Position numbers and translations under genes: made by a program. Shown one piece after another: positions 35,491 to 48,179 of a stretch of 64,000 bases of DNA (its first letter is position 1; each line of letters begins with the position of its first letter). The notes beneath the pieces are model-generated. The model did no database searches and was not told the origin of the DNA. It saw only the letters and a program-made list of their open reading frames with translations. The DNA is from Calliphora vicina (Eukaryota; Arthropoda; Insecta; Diptera; Calliphoridae): NCBI RefSeq assembly GCF_958450345.1, contig NC_088782.1, forward strand, positions 101,586,358-101,650,357. Reading direction: 5' to 3'.

Positions 35491-38260
35491 TAGACTATGA
35501 CTAGACTATGACTAGACTATGACTAGACTATGACTAGACTATGACTAGACTATGACTAGACTATGACTAGACTATGACTAGACTATGACTAGACTATGAC
35601 TAGACTATGACTAGACTATGACTAGACTATGACTAGACTATGACTAGACTATGACTAGACTATGACTAGACTATGACTAGACTATGACTAGACTATGACT
35701 AGACTATGACTAGACTATGACTAGACTATGACTAGACTATGACTAGACTATGACTAGACTATGACTAGACTATGACTAGACTATGACTAGACTATGACTA
35801 GACTATGACTAGACTATGACTAGACTATGACTAGACTATGACTAGACTATGACTAGACTATGACTAGACTATGACTAGACTATGACTAGACTATGACTAG
35901 ACTATGACTAGACTATGACTAGACTATGACTAGACTATGACTAGACTATGACTAGACTATGACTAGACTATGACTAGACTATGACTAGACTATGACTAGA
36001 CTATGACTAGACTATGACTAGACTATGACTAGACTATGACTAGACTATGACTAGACTATGACTAGACTATGACTAGACTATGACTAGACTATGACTAGAC
36101 TATGACTAGACTATGACTAGACTATGACTAGACTATGACTAGACTATGACTAGACTATGACTAGACTATGACTAGACTATGACTAGACTATGACTAGACT
36201 ATGACTAGACTATGACTAGACTATGACTAGACTATGACTAGACTATGACTAGACTATGACTAGACTATGACTAGACTATGACTAGACTATGACTAGACTA
36301 TGACTAGACTATGACTAGACTATGACTAGACTATGACTAGACTATGACTAGACTATGACTAGACTATGACTAGACTATGACTAGACTATGACTAGACTAT
36401 GACTAGACTATGACTAGACTATGACTAGACTATGACTAGACTATGACTAGACTATGACTAGACTATGACTAGACTATGACTAGACTATGACTAGACTATG
36501 ACTAGACTATGACTAGACTATGACTAGACTATGACTAGACTATGACTAGACTATGACTAGACTATGACTAGACTATGACTAGACTATGACTAGACTATGA
36601 CTAGACTATGACTAGACTATGACTAGACTATGACTAGACTATGACTAGACTATGACTAGACTATGACTAGACTATGACTAGACTATGACTAGACTATGAC
36701 TAGACTATGACTAGACTATGACTAGACTATGACTAGACTATGACTAGACTATGACTAGACTATGACTAGACTATGACTAGACTATGACTAGACTATGACT
36801 AGACTATGACTAGACTATGACTAGACTATGACTAGACTATGACTAGACTATGACTAGACTATGACTAGACTATGACTAGACTATGACTAGACTATGACTA
36901 GACTATGACTAGACTATGACTAGACTATGACTAGACTATGACTAGACTATGACTAGACTATGACTAGACTATGACTAGACTATGACTAGACTATGACTAG
37001 ACTATGACTAGACTATGACTAGACTATGACTAGACTATGACTAGACTATGACTAGACTATGACTAGACTATGACTAGACTATGACTAGACTATGACTAGA
37101 CTATGACTAGACTATGACTAGACTATGACTAGACTATGACTAGACTATGACTAGACTATGACTAGACTATGACTAGACTATGACTAGACTATGACTAGAC
37201 TATGACTAGACTATGACTAGACTATGACTAGACTATGACTAGACTATGACTAGACTATGACTAGACTATGACTAGACTATGACTAGACTATGACTAGACT
37301 ATGACTAGACTATGACTAGACTATGACTAGACTATGACTAGACTATGACTAGACTATGACTAGACTATGACTAGACTATGACTAGACTATGACTAGACTA
37401 TGACTAGACTATGACTAGACTATGACTAGACTATGACTAGACTATGACTAGACTATGACTAGACTATGACTAGACTATGACTAGACTATGACTAGACTAT
37501 GACTAGACTATGACTAGACTATGACTAGACTATGACTAGACTATGACTAGACTATGACTAGACTATGACTAGACTATGACTAGACTATGACTAGACTATG
37601 ACTAGACTATGACTAGACTATGACTAGACTATGACTAGACTATGACTAGACTATGACTAGACTATGACTAGACTATGACTAGACTATGACTAGACTATGA
37701 CTAGACTATGACTAGACTATGACTAGACTATGACTAGACTATGACTAGACTATGACTAGACTATGACTAGACTATGACTAGACTATGACTAGACTATGAC
37801 TAGACTATGACTAGACTATGACTAGACTATGACTAGACTATGACTAGACTATGACTAGACTATGACTAGACTATGACTAGACTATGACTAGACTATGACT
37901 AGACTATGACTAGACTATGACTAGACTATGACTAGACTATGACTAGACTATGACTAGACTATGACTAGACTATGACTAGACTATGACTAGACTATGACTA
38001 GACTATGACTAGACTATGACTAGACTATGACTAGACTATGACTAGACTATGACTAGACTATGACTAGACTATGACTAGACTATGACTAGACTATGACTAG
38101 ACTATGACTAGACTATGACTAGACTATGACTAGACTATGACTAGACTATGACTAGACTATGACTAGACTATGACTAGACTATGACTAGACTATGACTAGA
38201 CTATGACTAGACTATGACTAGACTATGACTAGACTATGACTAGACTATGACTAGACTATG
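35491..38260. repeat. Giant 11-bp minisatellite (TAGACTATGAC)n, about 252 units
   Basis: About 2,770 bp of the 11-mer TAGACTATGAC with no visible variant unit. Two imperfect units precede it at 35470..35490. Because 11 is not a multiple of three, all frames contain frequent stops. Located 1.3 kb downstream of the dipeptidase exon donor. Confidence 0.98.
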
Positions 38261-39950
38261 AATATACTGTGTAGGGTGTGCAAAGGGGACAGTGTCGGGT
38301 GTGCAAAAGGGCTACAGACGTCGATTTCTAGCGACCGTAATATGATTTTAGAAGGCTTGGCTAAAATGCAGATATTTCCAAAATAAATGTCTAAACCACT
38401 GCGCTTTGTAATAATATTTTCATCCTTAATACTCAATTTTCCAAAACCAATCTAAATGGCTGATAAAAATTGGATGTTTTCAGAATAAGTCGTTTGTGCT
38501 AGGCAATGTTAATCTGCAACAAATTAGTGTTTTTGTAGAAAAACTAGGTCACCGTGTTTCACTTCAAAAGACTTCAATCCGAAAGCCGAATTATCGCACT
38601 GTTGTCTTATGATTTGACCAACCAAGGAAAAGTGAAATACAACAGCGTTTTCTCGAATATCCGGAGTCTCAGCTAGACATTGGTTGTCAACATACCGATA
38701 GCTTTATTAATCAGAAATATATTCTCTAAGTTAACATATACTCGAAACATCAATGAAACAAGTAGATAGCAATGAAATCATGTAAACTATTAATTATATG
38801 CAAACTATAAAACCCAAACTTACGGCGACCGGGAAAGTATAGTTTTCAGTTTCAATTTATTTTTAAAGTATACATATATGACCCAAATTTTAACAGACAT
38901 AACTCATTTGAAAACATTATCTATTACTCTTGGAAATTATGCATTCCTCGTTTTGGTCACAAATAGTTGACATCAAATAAAGTGTAAATAAAATTCTTCT
39001 CTGCCAACTTAACAACCTACAAATTTTTAGTTAATCTCCCCCCTTATTTGTTCTTCAATATATTTACTGTGAAATATTTATGTTGAATTGGCATGTCGTG
39101 TTAGGAATTTTTCCAAAGTGTTATTTCTTTTCACAGTCATCATTGGCAAGTCAACGACATAACTTCACCACCCCTCCTCCAAATGTCAAGTCGTTTAGTC
39201 AGGTCGCCAACGTGCAAGTCAATAATAGTTTGTGCCGGATACATTCATTTCAAATGCTCATTCACTCGTAGCTGCCAAATGATGGTCCATGTTTTTCTAC
39301 ATCTTGCCTAAATTTAAAGATTTGCTGTAAATACATTTAGCTTGTTCGAATATAAATGTACAAATCAAAGTGTATGTGTGGCTATATTCATTTGTGGTGT
39401 TTTTCTTTTTTTTTTGTATGAGTATAATCTTGTTTTACATTGTAGAAAAATGTTCCAGTGTAGACAGGTGAATTTGGGGAAAAGAGTCTAGTAAAAAGAT
39501 TTCTATTGAATAGCCATGTCTGATTGGCATTGCGAAGTAGTTAGAATTGTTATTCCATGAATGTTATTTTTTCTCATTTCTGTTACTTCTATTTAATCGT
39601 ATTTGAAGGGAACATTTGGCTATGTATGTAAAAAGAACAATCTTTGAATGTTTAATATTTAAAAAAACACACAAACGCGCAGAAGTTTTTGTTAAATTTA
39701 ATCAATTGATAAACTCAATATTAGCAGGGAAATATATATCAAGAGAGCTATTTCTTCAGTTTAAATAGTAAAGATTTTGTATAATTTTGCACTCATGCAA
39801 TCAACTTCAATTTATCAAAGAAAATTTAAATACAAAATTTGTTTTATAAACCTTTATAAATTTAACAAGTTGAAAACTATAGTCGGTTAAGCCCAACAAT
39901 ATAATTCCCCACGGTGAGTATATAAAAAAATAATTTTAATTTAAAAATTT
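38261..39950. other. Intronic, no gene recognised
   Basis: The edge after the 11-mer array holds a short imperfect duplication (gggtgtgcaaaggggac / gggtgtgcaaaagggct, 38274..38310). The remainder is AT-rich with only short frames. Confidence 0.45.
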
Positions 39951-40130
39951 CAATATTTTCTTTTCGTGAGTAATTTTCTAAAGTGGGCCTTATATGTGTG
40001 CTATGACCAATTATGGAACGATCGTCATGAAATGAGGTTGCGTGATTTCTTTCTTTACTAAACTTAGTTTTGTTGAATTTTATTTGGATTCCAATATTTT
40101 AAAGTGATTTTCGGAAGTGGGCTTTTATCT
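39950..40130 (+). repeat. Dispersed 'tatgggagctatg' repeat fragment
   Basis: Contains gtgggccttatatgtgtgctatgaccaattatggaacgatcg and attttcggaagtgggctttta, matching units at 16700..17220. The LINE remnant that follows appears to start within it. Confidence 0.6.
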
Positions 40131-41640
40131 CATTGTTGTCAATAGAGAAGCCAAGGATGAGCGCACGCTTATATTGGCCTCGGAGTACATGAGACAGCAG
40201 ATCCACCTGGTAATTAGGTGCTGAAGCTGATGTAGTACACAAAGCGAAAAGGTGCTATCCTGGTTCTGGGATTTGATATCAATGCACACCACAATCAGTT
40301 CATTTTCGGACCATAGTCGTATTACCTTCACCCTGAATTTCGAACCGTCTGCAAGGGCATCTTTTATGGTTTCTAGACCTACAAAGTGAGAGACCTATTA
40401 TGGCAAGGTTCAAACTGGGTTGGTACTTTACGTGACAACTACCACTTGAGTAGGAAAATGTTGTTAACAAGTTAACCCATTTATTCTGAGATTTCAACTT
40501 CGCGTTCAAAGGTCAATGGCTAGGAAACTATTTAATAAGGCAAATCTCACAATATTGCAAGATGATTGGGACAACTATGCTTCAATAAGTATAAATGAGA
40601 TTTTGAGAGACCGAAAAGGAATTCGTCGAGGTTGTTTTGTGAATCCGTTGACAACGTTAATGAGTTATCCAGGTTTCGTCGAATTTTATCCAAAGACCCT
40701 GAAGTCGTACGATATATTTAAAGAGAAGACAACTCATAAATGGAATATAGCTCTGATACACTCTCTTTAATAATGGAAACACACTTTCCTGATTGTGTAG
40801 GGACGGAAACTAGGGATGACGATCAAGAAAACATTGTATCTGAGGTTATTAGCCATATCTATAGATAAATTGAAGAATTAGTTACTAAGGAGAAACTAGT
40901 TTGGACGGTTAATACTTTTAATCCGTATAAATCACCGGGTCTGGATGGTGTATTTCTTTAAGAGATGTCTTAGTGGGAGATATCTGCATAGGGGGTGTAT
41001 GAAGTTTAACGTAGTTTTCATACCTAAAACGGCTAATGCCAGCCACTCGAAACCAAAGAATTTTAGAACTACTGGCCTATCGTTTTTTCTCTTAAAGACA
41101 CTAGAACGACTGATAGATCTACATCTAAGGACAAATATTGATATTCACCTCATTAGAAACGCTCAGCATGCCTATCTTAAGGGGAAGTCTGTTTAGAATG
41201 CGCTTCATGAGGTGGTAGCTTGTATAGAGAAAAGTTTGAAGCAAGCGGAATATACATTGGCTGCTCTTTAGGATACAGAAGGAGCTTTTAATAACATAAA
41301 CCTAGATGGCAATAGGGATTCGTTGGCTTCAATGCTGGATAGCAGGATTATCAACTCAATCCTAGGGGACGATTAGATCAGAAGACGAGTTACCAGAGGC
41401 ACACCGCAACGGAAAGGCAAGTATTTATGGACGTTTTTTGATAGAAAATTATCATTGAAAATAAATAGTCAGGAGAGATTAAAGAAGGACTTTAATCTTT
41501 ATGTCAACGGCAACTTACCTGGGTATGTTTTGCATTCTCAAAACGCTGTAGCTCTGAATTGGATAATCGGATCTACTTGAAATTTCGTGATATCCTAGCC
41601 CAATTGTCCCAAGTTTGTTTAGGATAGGATCACATGTTTG
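40130..41640 (+). pseudogene. R1/LOA-like LINE remnant (endonuclease to reverse transcriptase)
   Basis: In shifting + frames: GAILVLGFDINAHHNQFIFGP is an endonuclease GxDxNAHH motif; FNVVFIPKTANASHSKPKNFR followed by LSFFLLKTLERLIDLHLR is the start of a reverse transcriptase (normally PK.GK..H..PK.FRPISL.SF.LKTLERL); QHAYLKGKSV, ALHEVVACIEKSL, and TLAALDTEGAFNNI correspond to the segments leading to the first catalytic Asp. TRGTPQRK at about 41395 corresponds to the later GxPQG motif. Stops and indels are frequent and the FADD motif is not found. Dead copy; the clade is inferred from the QHAYxKGKS / IEGAFNN wording. Confidence 0.78.
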
Positions 41641-43150
41641 GAAGATAACCCCCATTTACAAAGTTGCACAACTACGTCAACAGCATACATACCTGGGTAT
41701 GTATAGTAAAACGCATGCAAATATAAAGGTATAATTGAAAATTATAGTATTTTTTCAAAAATTTTACCTGACCTACTCCACATTTTTGATAACAGCGTGT
41801 CTAAGTATTTCTCGATTTAAAAAAAAGAATTGTTTATAAAACTTGACTGACTAAAAAGTTAAAGTTAAAAAATAGTTAAAATGCGATTTTTCGCTAGTTT
41901 TTGGGAAACAATTTCTAAGAAGATGTATTAGGAATTCATAGTTTTTGAAAAGTTAACTTTACAGTAAAAAAATTAAAAATTTTTGATACCAGGTCCATCC
42001 AAATAACGACTATTTTGCATGTAAAATTCAAGTTTAGGGCAAAAATTCTCAAACCGCACAGCAGTGTTGCCAGGAGCTGGCAAAAAAAGAAGCTATATTG
42101 ACCTCAAAAAAAGGCCAGAAAAAGCTAAACCGCTTTTAAAAAAAGCCAAAAAAAGCTAAATTATTATAAATTAAAAATTTAGATTTACATTTATTTTTAA
42201 ATAAAAAATTATAAAATATGTTAAAAAAATTCATCGGCATTACTTAAAGGAAGTACTAAAAAGTTAAATACTGATTAACCATATTAGAAAATGGACATCA
42301 TTAGTTCTATATTTGTCCCTTTATATTTTAAAATATTCTGCCTTAATCTTCGTAATTTCATTAGCAGTTTAATTTTTCACTATCAATATGACATAATATA
42401 TTTTTTTGGTTTTACTATTTCAAGTGTATTATCAACGTATAAAAAATCGATTTTGAGAAGAGTTTTGATATGGTAATCTTTGTTTCAATTAATTGAAATT
42501 AATTTAATTTGCAGTATTATTTTCAATTGGATACGATAATGAATCAAATACCTTGAAAGAGAATTTGCTAGATATTTTAGCTTTCAGATATAAAATACTC
42601 TATTTCATTTTGAAGCACTTGATATTGGTAATTGTTATTTGTTCTTTTAATACTGCACAATTCTTGAGTAAGTTGAAAAGATAAATGAAAAAAAGTAATA
42701 AATTAAAATGAAAATGGCTTACAAATATAAATTAAGCCTTTTTATTTACTCTTTAGTCTCGAAATTTTTCCGCCTTTTTTAATTTCAAAAAAGGCTATTT
42801 TGAAATTAAAAAAAGGCTAGAAAAAAGCCACGAAGCTAAAACCAAAATTTCGAGGCTAAAGTGTAAATAAAAAGGCTAAATATAGCCTCGAAAAGGCTAA
42901 ACTGGCAACACTGCCGCACAGTCGATATCAAAAATAAAGTAACCCATTTTAGATGTCCAAATATGTTCTTAATTATTTTGTAAAAGTTCCCGATAACTCC
43001 GCCCTGGTATGGATACTATAGCCAAAAAAAAAAAACTAAAAAATACCATTTTTGGGATTCTTCAACACTTTGTTTTCCTTTTTGCATTTCCAATAGAAAT
43101 TTCTATATAACTGTAAAATTTCATTAAAAAATATTCATAAATAAAAATTT
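41640..43150. repeat. Degraded dispersed repeat hosting a hAT insertion
   Basis: Sequence on both sides of the hAT element (41930..42061 and 42914..43150) reads continuously and resembles the block at 18040..18190 in reverse (tgttcttaattattttgtaa, aactccgccctggtatgg, ccatttttgggatt). Non-coding. Confidence 0.55.
42062..42913. mobile_element. Non-autonomous hAT element with perfect 8 bp target duplication
   Basis: Ends CAGTGTTGCCAG and mirror CTGGCAACACTG are flanked by CCGCACAG on both sides (42054..42061 and 42914..42921). This is the 8 bp duplication expected of hAT. Subterminal regions are rich in aaaaaggcta / agcttttt motifs in both orientations, and the right third folds back on itself near 42735..42890. 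No transposase is present. Confidence 0.9.
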
Positions 43151-43270
43151 AATTACAATTTGCAAAATTTCTATCTTTGCAAAAACTCATTCCATGATTT
43201 TTTTCATATTCCATGTCATATTCCATGAATTTTTTAATTGTTAAATGTTATATTTATTTTGGATATGTAT

Positions 43271-44309
43271 CAGAGACCAAAAATAACTGTTATTAAATTT
43301 TTTGAGACTGAAAAAGTTAGGCATAAATCAATGAATAATTTTTACGTTTCCAAATAAGAGTTATTCATAATAAATATTTTTTTTCGTTGCTCATAACTTT
43401 TATTTTCGATTTGTATTTTTTTTACGTTGTCTAATAAGTGTTATTCATAATATATATTTTTTTACGTTGCTCATAACTTTTATTTTCGATTTATATTTTT
43501 TTACGTTTCAAAAGAAGTTTCTTTCGCCACCTTGGTTGCATTTTATTAGTACAGGCATTGAATTTAACCTTTAAAGTCGCAAAAAATAAGCTTGGTATGA
43601 GATTGATGTTTTTTATTGTGTGTTTTTTAATTATGAAGAATTTTGTTTCACAATCAATGTTTTAGCAAACGCATTGTCCGCCAATTTGCAACTTTTCTCA
43701 GTCAACAAAATACGCAAAGCAGAAAATGCTCTTTCAACAGAAAGCCGTTTAGCCAGCAGTGCATAGACAATATGAACCAATTTATTTAAAAATTGCAAAA
43801 GTATCCTTTTCCCCTTCCTAATATTGCAACAAATCGACTTCTACGTCCAGTCTCATAGGTTTAAAGCTCTCTATTTCAGCTATAGCTGCTAATAACTCTC
43901 GCGATGTATTGCCTTTGTCATCTTCTGAAGATAAATCCACTTCAAGTTCTCTAATTGATGTTCCGAACAACGATGACGTATTTAGATTCGTCGATTCGTC
44001 AATCAGAAAATCGAATATTGGTTGAAGTGGAGATACTTCAGGTGAAGTTAAATCGAAAATAAAAGTTATGAGTAACGAAAAAAAATATTTATTATAAATA
44101 ACTCTTATTGGGCAACGTAAAAAAATATAAATCGAAAATAAAAGTTATGAGCAACGAAAATAAATATTTATTATGAATAATATTTATTGAAAAGCTAAAC
44201 TTATTTTCATTGAGAATAACTATTATTTAAAGAAACAAAAATTTATTTCTACAATATAACAGTTATGGCTAAATTTTTTTAGATATTTCTTATAACAGTT
44301 ATGTCTCTG
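43271..44309 (-). mobile_element. Internally deleted hAT element with perfect 8 bp target duplication
   Basis: The ends CAGAGACCAAAAATAACTG and the mirror of CAGAGACATAACTG are flanked by ATATGTAT on each side (43263..43270 and 44310..44317). The subterminal parts contain repeated blocks (gttgctcataacttttattt and cgatttatatttttttacg) that occur twice on each side in opposite orientation. A broken transposase C-terminus lies inside on the minus strand. Confidence 0.9.
43632..44020 (-). pseudogene. hAT transposase C-terminal fragment
   Basis: The minus strand reads SEDDKGNTSRELLAAIAEIE, MRLDVEVDLLQY, then after a frame change VHIVYALLAKRLSVERAFSA LRILLTEKSCKLAD. The last part is the hAT dimerisation domain (compare SSVERxFSxAG...TxxRxxLxD). 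The catalytic core is missing and there are at least two frame breaks. The fragment lies inside the 43271..44309 element and ends at a TAA near 43633. Confidence 0.82.
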
Positions 44310-44319
44310 ATATGTATAC

Positions 44320-46299
44320 AAAATCCTCTATCCATTGATATATAATATGTCTGCCTTATGTTTTTTACGTGGCAAATTAATTAGGGAAAACTTAACAACT
44401 CGCAGAGAATTTACAGATTTGCAAAATTTTTTTTTCAAAATGAAACATTTTACAAACAAACAACTGTTTACTAAATACAAAAACTGTCGTCTGTCAGGGT
44501 TAAGTTTTAATTCACATTAGTGTGCTGTTAATGCAAATTAAATCTGTCGTCTGTCTACGGTATAACGCTAGCTAAAATGAGTTTTGGAGTTTGTGGATTG
44601 ATCAGAAAATCATTTTTAAATGCGATTTCCTATTATATAAAACTTGCTTGTGGAGACATTTGTATGGATATCTATATAAATAAGAGATTTATGAAAAAAA
44701 AGTCCTGAAATAATGGACCGACCACAACCAGATTCAGCAGGCTTCGTTCTTGGGCCGAAAAAAATTTGCAAACAAAGTTTAGATGGACCTACCCACGGTC
44801 TGAGTTGATAGGTATACTATAAGGTGGGTTAATATTTACTACAAAATATTAAAATAAAATTTTAGTTACAAATAATCTGAAATTTTGATTTGAAAAAAAA
44901 TCTGCATTAAGACTCGCTTTTTGAAAACAGCTTATTGCGCTTGGAGTTTGGTATCAGTACTTACATTCTACACCACCAGATATACAGTGAGTGGCAATAT
45001 TGATTATTATAATAGTTTAGGGTGTCATATGAACGGTCTTGGTTATTTTTTATAACCCTTAATTAATCTTTAAACTTCACATTGGTATAACAAAATTCCA
45101 AAAAAAATCTAGCTATTGTGGTTGGCATTAATTAAACCAACCCTCAAATCATTTGTTTTAATCTACTTTTTTTAATACTTATTCTACAAATTTTTTCTCA
45201 GCAATTATAATGATTACATTTTTGGTCATTATAGAACTTTTGCAGCAATATAACCATGCAGGAAAAACTTTTTGAAAACAAAACAAAGAAAATAATACTC
45301 TTCAGCAGCGATTTAATGTTGTCTTTAGGTGAAAAAGCATTTAACTATTTTTCCTCATCGTTTAACAGCAATTCTCCATGCTTTCAGCCACTTGTTATTC
45401 ATACACGGTCATAGTTTACACGTATAAGTTATGCAACATTATGTATACAAAAATGTTGAAGGTATGTATACATAACAACGGACTGCAATGTACACTTGTA
45501 TGTATTTATCTACCATCTGAACATTCTGCAATTAAGTTGGTACAAAGAAGCGAAATAGGGTTTTAAAAGCGTAGAATTGAAAATGTTGGATACTTTGCAA
45601 AAATATGCACCTACCTATTTTTATATCGCAAAAACACTGAAATACTGATATATATAAACATACAACTACACATGTCATTACTTTGTTGAATAAAATTGTA
45701 GATTCTTATTTAACACACCTGATATTTTCATGGGTGAGTGTTGTGCTGCTGGTTTCAATTCCAGTTTTTTTAAACTGTATCTCATTTTGTTTTTCTCACA
45801 CAAATACCCTCATGTGAAAGGTGCTCTGTCCCAGAAACCATTATTTCTTCTAAAACTACACAGAATAATCTGTAATTATGATCAAACAGCAATTTTTTTT
45901 TATTTGTTCAGACATGTTCGAAATGTTGTAACAATAATCAGACTTCTGTTACCAAAACTTTCAATTCCTTTAGAATTTCCCAAATCTGAAACGTTTTTTT
46001 CGATAATCAGAGTTCTGTTTCCCAACACTTTCAATTCCTTAGAATTTCCCAAATCTGAAAAGTTTTTTTTCAGTTTCATTAGGCAACTTTTACCTAGTTT
46101 CCTTACGAATTCTGCAAAACGCCACCAAAAATGTTTAGTGGGTTAAATGTTGCCCGGTACATATAAATGTATGTGAATGCGGAGTTGAAACTATTTTAAA
46201 ATTCAAACTATGTTTTGTTGAAATGTGTCACGTCTGCAAACAATTTGAAATATTTGTTATTTTTTGGATTGTTAGAAATTCGAATCGTATAAATTTATA
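44320..46299. other. Intronic, no gene; repeat pieces
   Basis: 44640..44830 is an end portion of the dispersed 'tatgggagctatg' family. At 45934..46070 a roughly 69 bp unit (ataatcag..ttctgtt..ttcaattcctttagaatttc) is duplicated in tandem, giving a 138-codon frame that I regard as chance. Otherwise AT-rich. Confidence 0.5.
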
Positions 46300-47597
46300 A
46301 GGAGTGAGATCGAAAAATTCTTAACATACATATATGTTTATAAAAAAGAAACCACTAAACTTACAGCTTTAATTTTTTTTTTATTTGATTGAAATTATTA
46401 TTACAATTTACAAAAAAAATTATTTTTATAGTTTTAATCACTAGTGATGAAATTTTGAACCTTTTTCGGAAACCCTTCCATTAACGTTTTTATAGTGCTT
46501 TCTGTCACTTTGCTCGAACATGTAGTCCATCTCCGTTTAAAATCTACCACACTTTTGGACACCTTTTTTGTACTCTTCAATTCTCTTTTAACAAGAGCCC
46601 AATATCTCTCCACTGGCCTTAGCTCCGGGCAGTTTGGAGGATTTGCCTCTCTTGGTACAAATACCACATTATTGTTCTTGTACCACTCAAGGGCTTGTTT
46701 GCCATAGTGACAGGATGCCAAGTCAGGCCAAAAATAAGTGGACACATTATGAAGTCTTATGAATGGAAGCAGCCTTTTTTGTAAACATTCCTTGATGTAA
46801 ATTTCGGTATTTATAGAGCCCGTTGTAACAAATGAGTGGCTTCTTTTGCCGCAACTGCATATTGCTTGCCATACCAAGAACTTTCTGGGAAATTTTGTCT
46901 GCTTTTGGGTCCTAAACTTTTCTTCAACATTCCCTCGAGCATCAGCAACATAAAATTTTTGACCTGGAAGTTGCGAAAAATCTGCCAGAACATACGTTTC
47001 GTCATCCATTATGCAGCAAGAATATTTTTTTATAAAACTTGACTTCAATTTCCGTGCTCTGTTTTTGGCCTCTAAATTTTTAGTAGCGTTCCTGTCAGGA
47101 ACTTTTTGAGCCATGTATGTTTTTAAACCTGCATTAGCTTTAACTTTTCGTACCAAATAGTCCGAGCACTGAGCTAACCGGGCTGCTTTCCTACCGGATG
47201 TGTTGGGAGCTCTTTTGAAAATGCGTTCTATTTTTTTGGCTTTAGAAACATCATGTGGACCATTCCTTCTACCTGAACCAGGTTTTCTATCAACTGACAA
47301 GTTCTCCCGGTACTGTTTAATAACATTGGAAACAGTTTGACGGCAGACCTTTGTATGCTTGGCCAACTTTTTGTAAGACCAAGTTGGGTTTTGTTGAAAA
47401 TATTTAATAATTTCAGTACGCACTTTTTTCTGGTCACTCATTTTAATCAGATTAACAAAAAAATTAATATAATTGACATTACACATAATAACTGACATGT
47501 TTTTCAAAGGTAACTTGATCAAAAAAAAATTCAAATAATACTTGGGTTAAAAAATGTAATGAAAAACGTGTGTTAAGAATTTTTCGATCTCACTCCT
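46300..47597 (-). mobile_element. Complete DD37E Tc1/mariner element
   Basis: The ends are identical 27 bp inverted repeats, beginning AGGAGTGAGATCGAAAAATT at 46300 and mirrored at 47571..47597. Each is flanked by the dinucleotide TA (46298..46299 and 47598..47599), the superfamily's target duplication. The 1,298 bp length and single intact transposase gene are typical of an autonomous element. Perfect end identity and an unbroken ORF point to a recent insertion, unlike most repeats in this window. Confidence 0.93.
46434..47441 (-). CDS. DD37E Tc1/mariner transposase, apparently intact (335 aa)
   Basis: This is an uninterrupted transposase of the IS630/Tc1/mariner superfamily, which cuts and pastes its own element at TA sites in the nucleus. 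The start is placed at 47441 (MSDQKKVRTE); a longer in-frame extension to 47534 exists but is low-complexity and runs toward the inverted repeat. Residues about 8..45 and 68..105 form two helix-turn-helix-like segments separated by a basic Gly-rich stretch (GSGRRNGP), as expected of the paired DNA-binding domain. The catalytic triad reads D147 (MDDETYV), D240 (FWPDLASCHY) and E278 (LRPVERYW), with 37 residues between the last two. The DD37E spacing is that of the group first described from mosquitoes. The ORF fills the space between matching inverted repeats, so this is the coding part of a complete element. Activity is inferred, not shown. Confidence 0.93.
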   Translation of the reverse strand: MSDQKKVRTEIIKYFQQNPTWSYKKLAKHTKVCRQTVSNVIKQYRENLSVDRKPGSGRRNGPHDVSKAKKIERIFKRAPNTSGRKAARLAQCSDYLVRKVKANAGLKTYMAQKVPDRNATKNLEAKNRARKLKSSFIKKYSCCIMDDETYVLADFSQLPGQKFYVADARGNVEEKFRTQKQTKFPRKFLVWQAICSCGKRSHSFVTTGSINTEIYIKECLQKRLLPFIRLHNVSTYFWPDLASCHYGKQALEWYKNNNVVFVPREANPPNCPELRPVERYWALVKRELKSTKKVSKSVVDFKRRWTTCSSKVTESTIKTLMEGFPKKVQNFITSD

Positions 47598-47785
47598 TAT
47601 ATCGACATGCATATTGGTGGAAGACTGTATCAGCTACATTAATAAGTTTTTAAAAAATAAATAAGAACCATATATTTCAAATGCCAAATATGTATGTGAA
47701 AAATAAAAAAATAACCTCATGTATTTTAATTATATTCTGATGATTCACAATGTTCCAAAAATGACCTATAAGGCCCCTCTTCTTA

Positions 47786-47939
47786 AGCTACGTTTCCGCA
47801 TACACCGTAATCGGCAACGAAAACGAAATTCCATACATTTGCACCGAAAAACAAACAGTTCGTTTCAGAACTTTTTTTCGGTGCAAATGTATGGAATTTC
47901 GTTTTCGGTGCCGATTACGGTGTATATGGAAACGTAGCT
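47786..47939. mobile_element. Palindromic MITE with TTA target duplication
   Basis: Ends AGCTACGTTTCC are perfectly mirrored and the arms run about 67 bp (tacaccgtaatcggc, aattccatacatttgcaccg) with a few differences. TTA flanks both sides (47783..47785 and 47940..47942), a PIF/Harbinger-like signature. It lies 190 bp from the DD37E element. Confidence 0.85.
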
Positions 47940-48179
47940 TTAGCCGTGATTATTTGTCATTATAAATCATACCAACTAATTAATAAAACTCCATTATCAG
48001 ATTTAAAAAAATATTTAAAAATCAAGGATGAATTTAACGTTAGGTAAAATCATTACTAAGTTTTTAATGAATCATAAGTAAGGTCATCATTTTAAAAAAG
48101 GCAACGACAAACGTCAAACAAATTTTGTATGGACAAAATTCAAATTTAAATGCATATACAAAATTCACCGTAGCATGAG

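Noticed and set aside
35491..38260. CRISPR-like array of direct repeats
   Set aside because: There are no spacers; it is a continuous 11-mer array in a fly genome.
45730..46146. 138-codon frame with an internal repeat
   Set aside because: The repeat is a 69 bp DNA duplication with a frame-preserving length; no protein similarity recognised.
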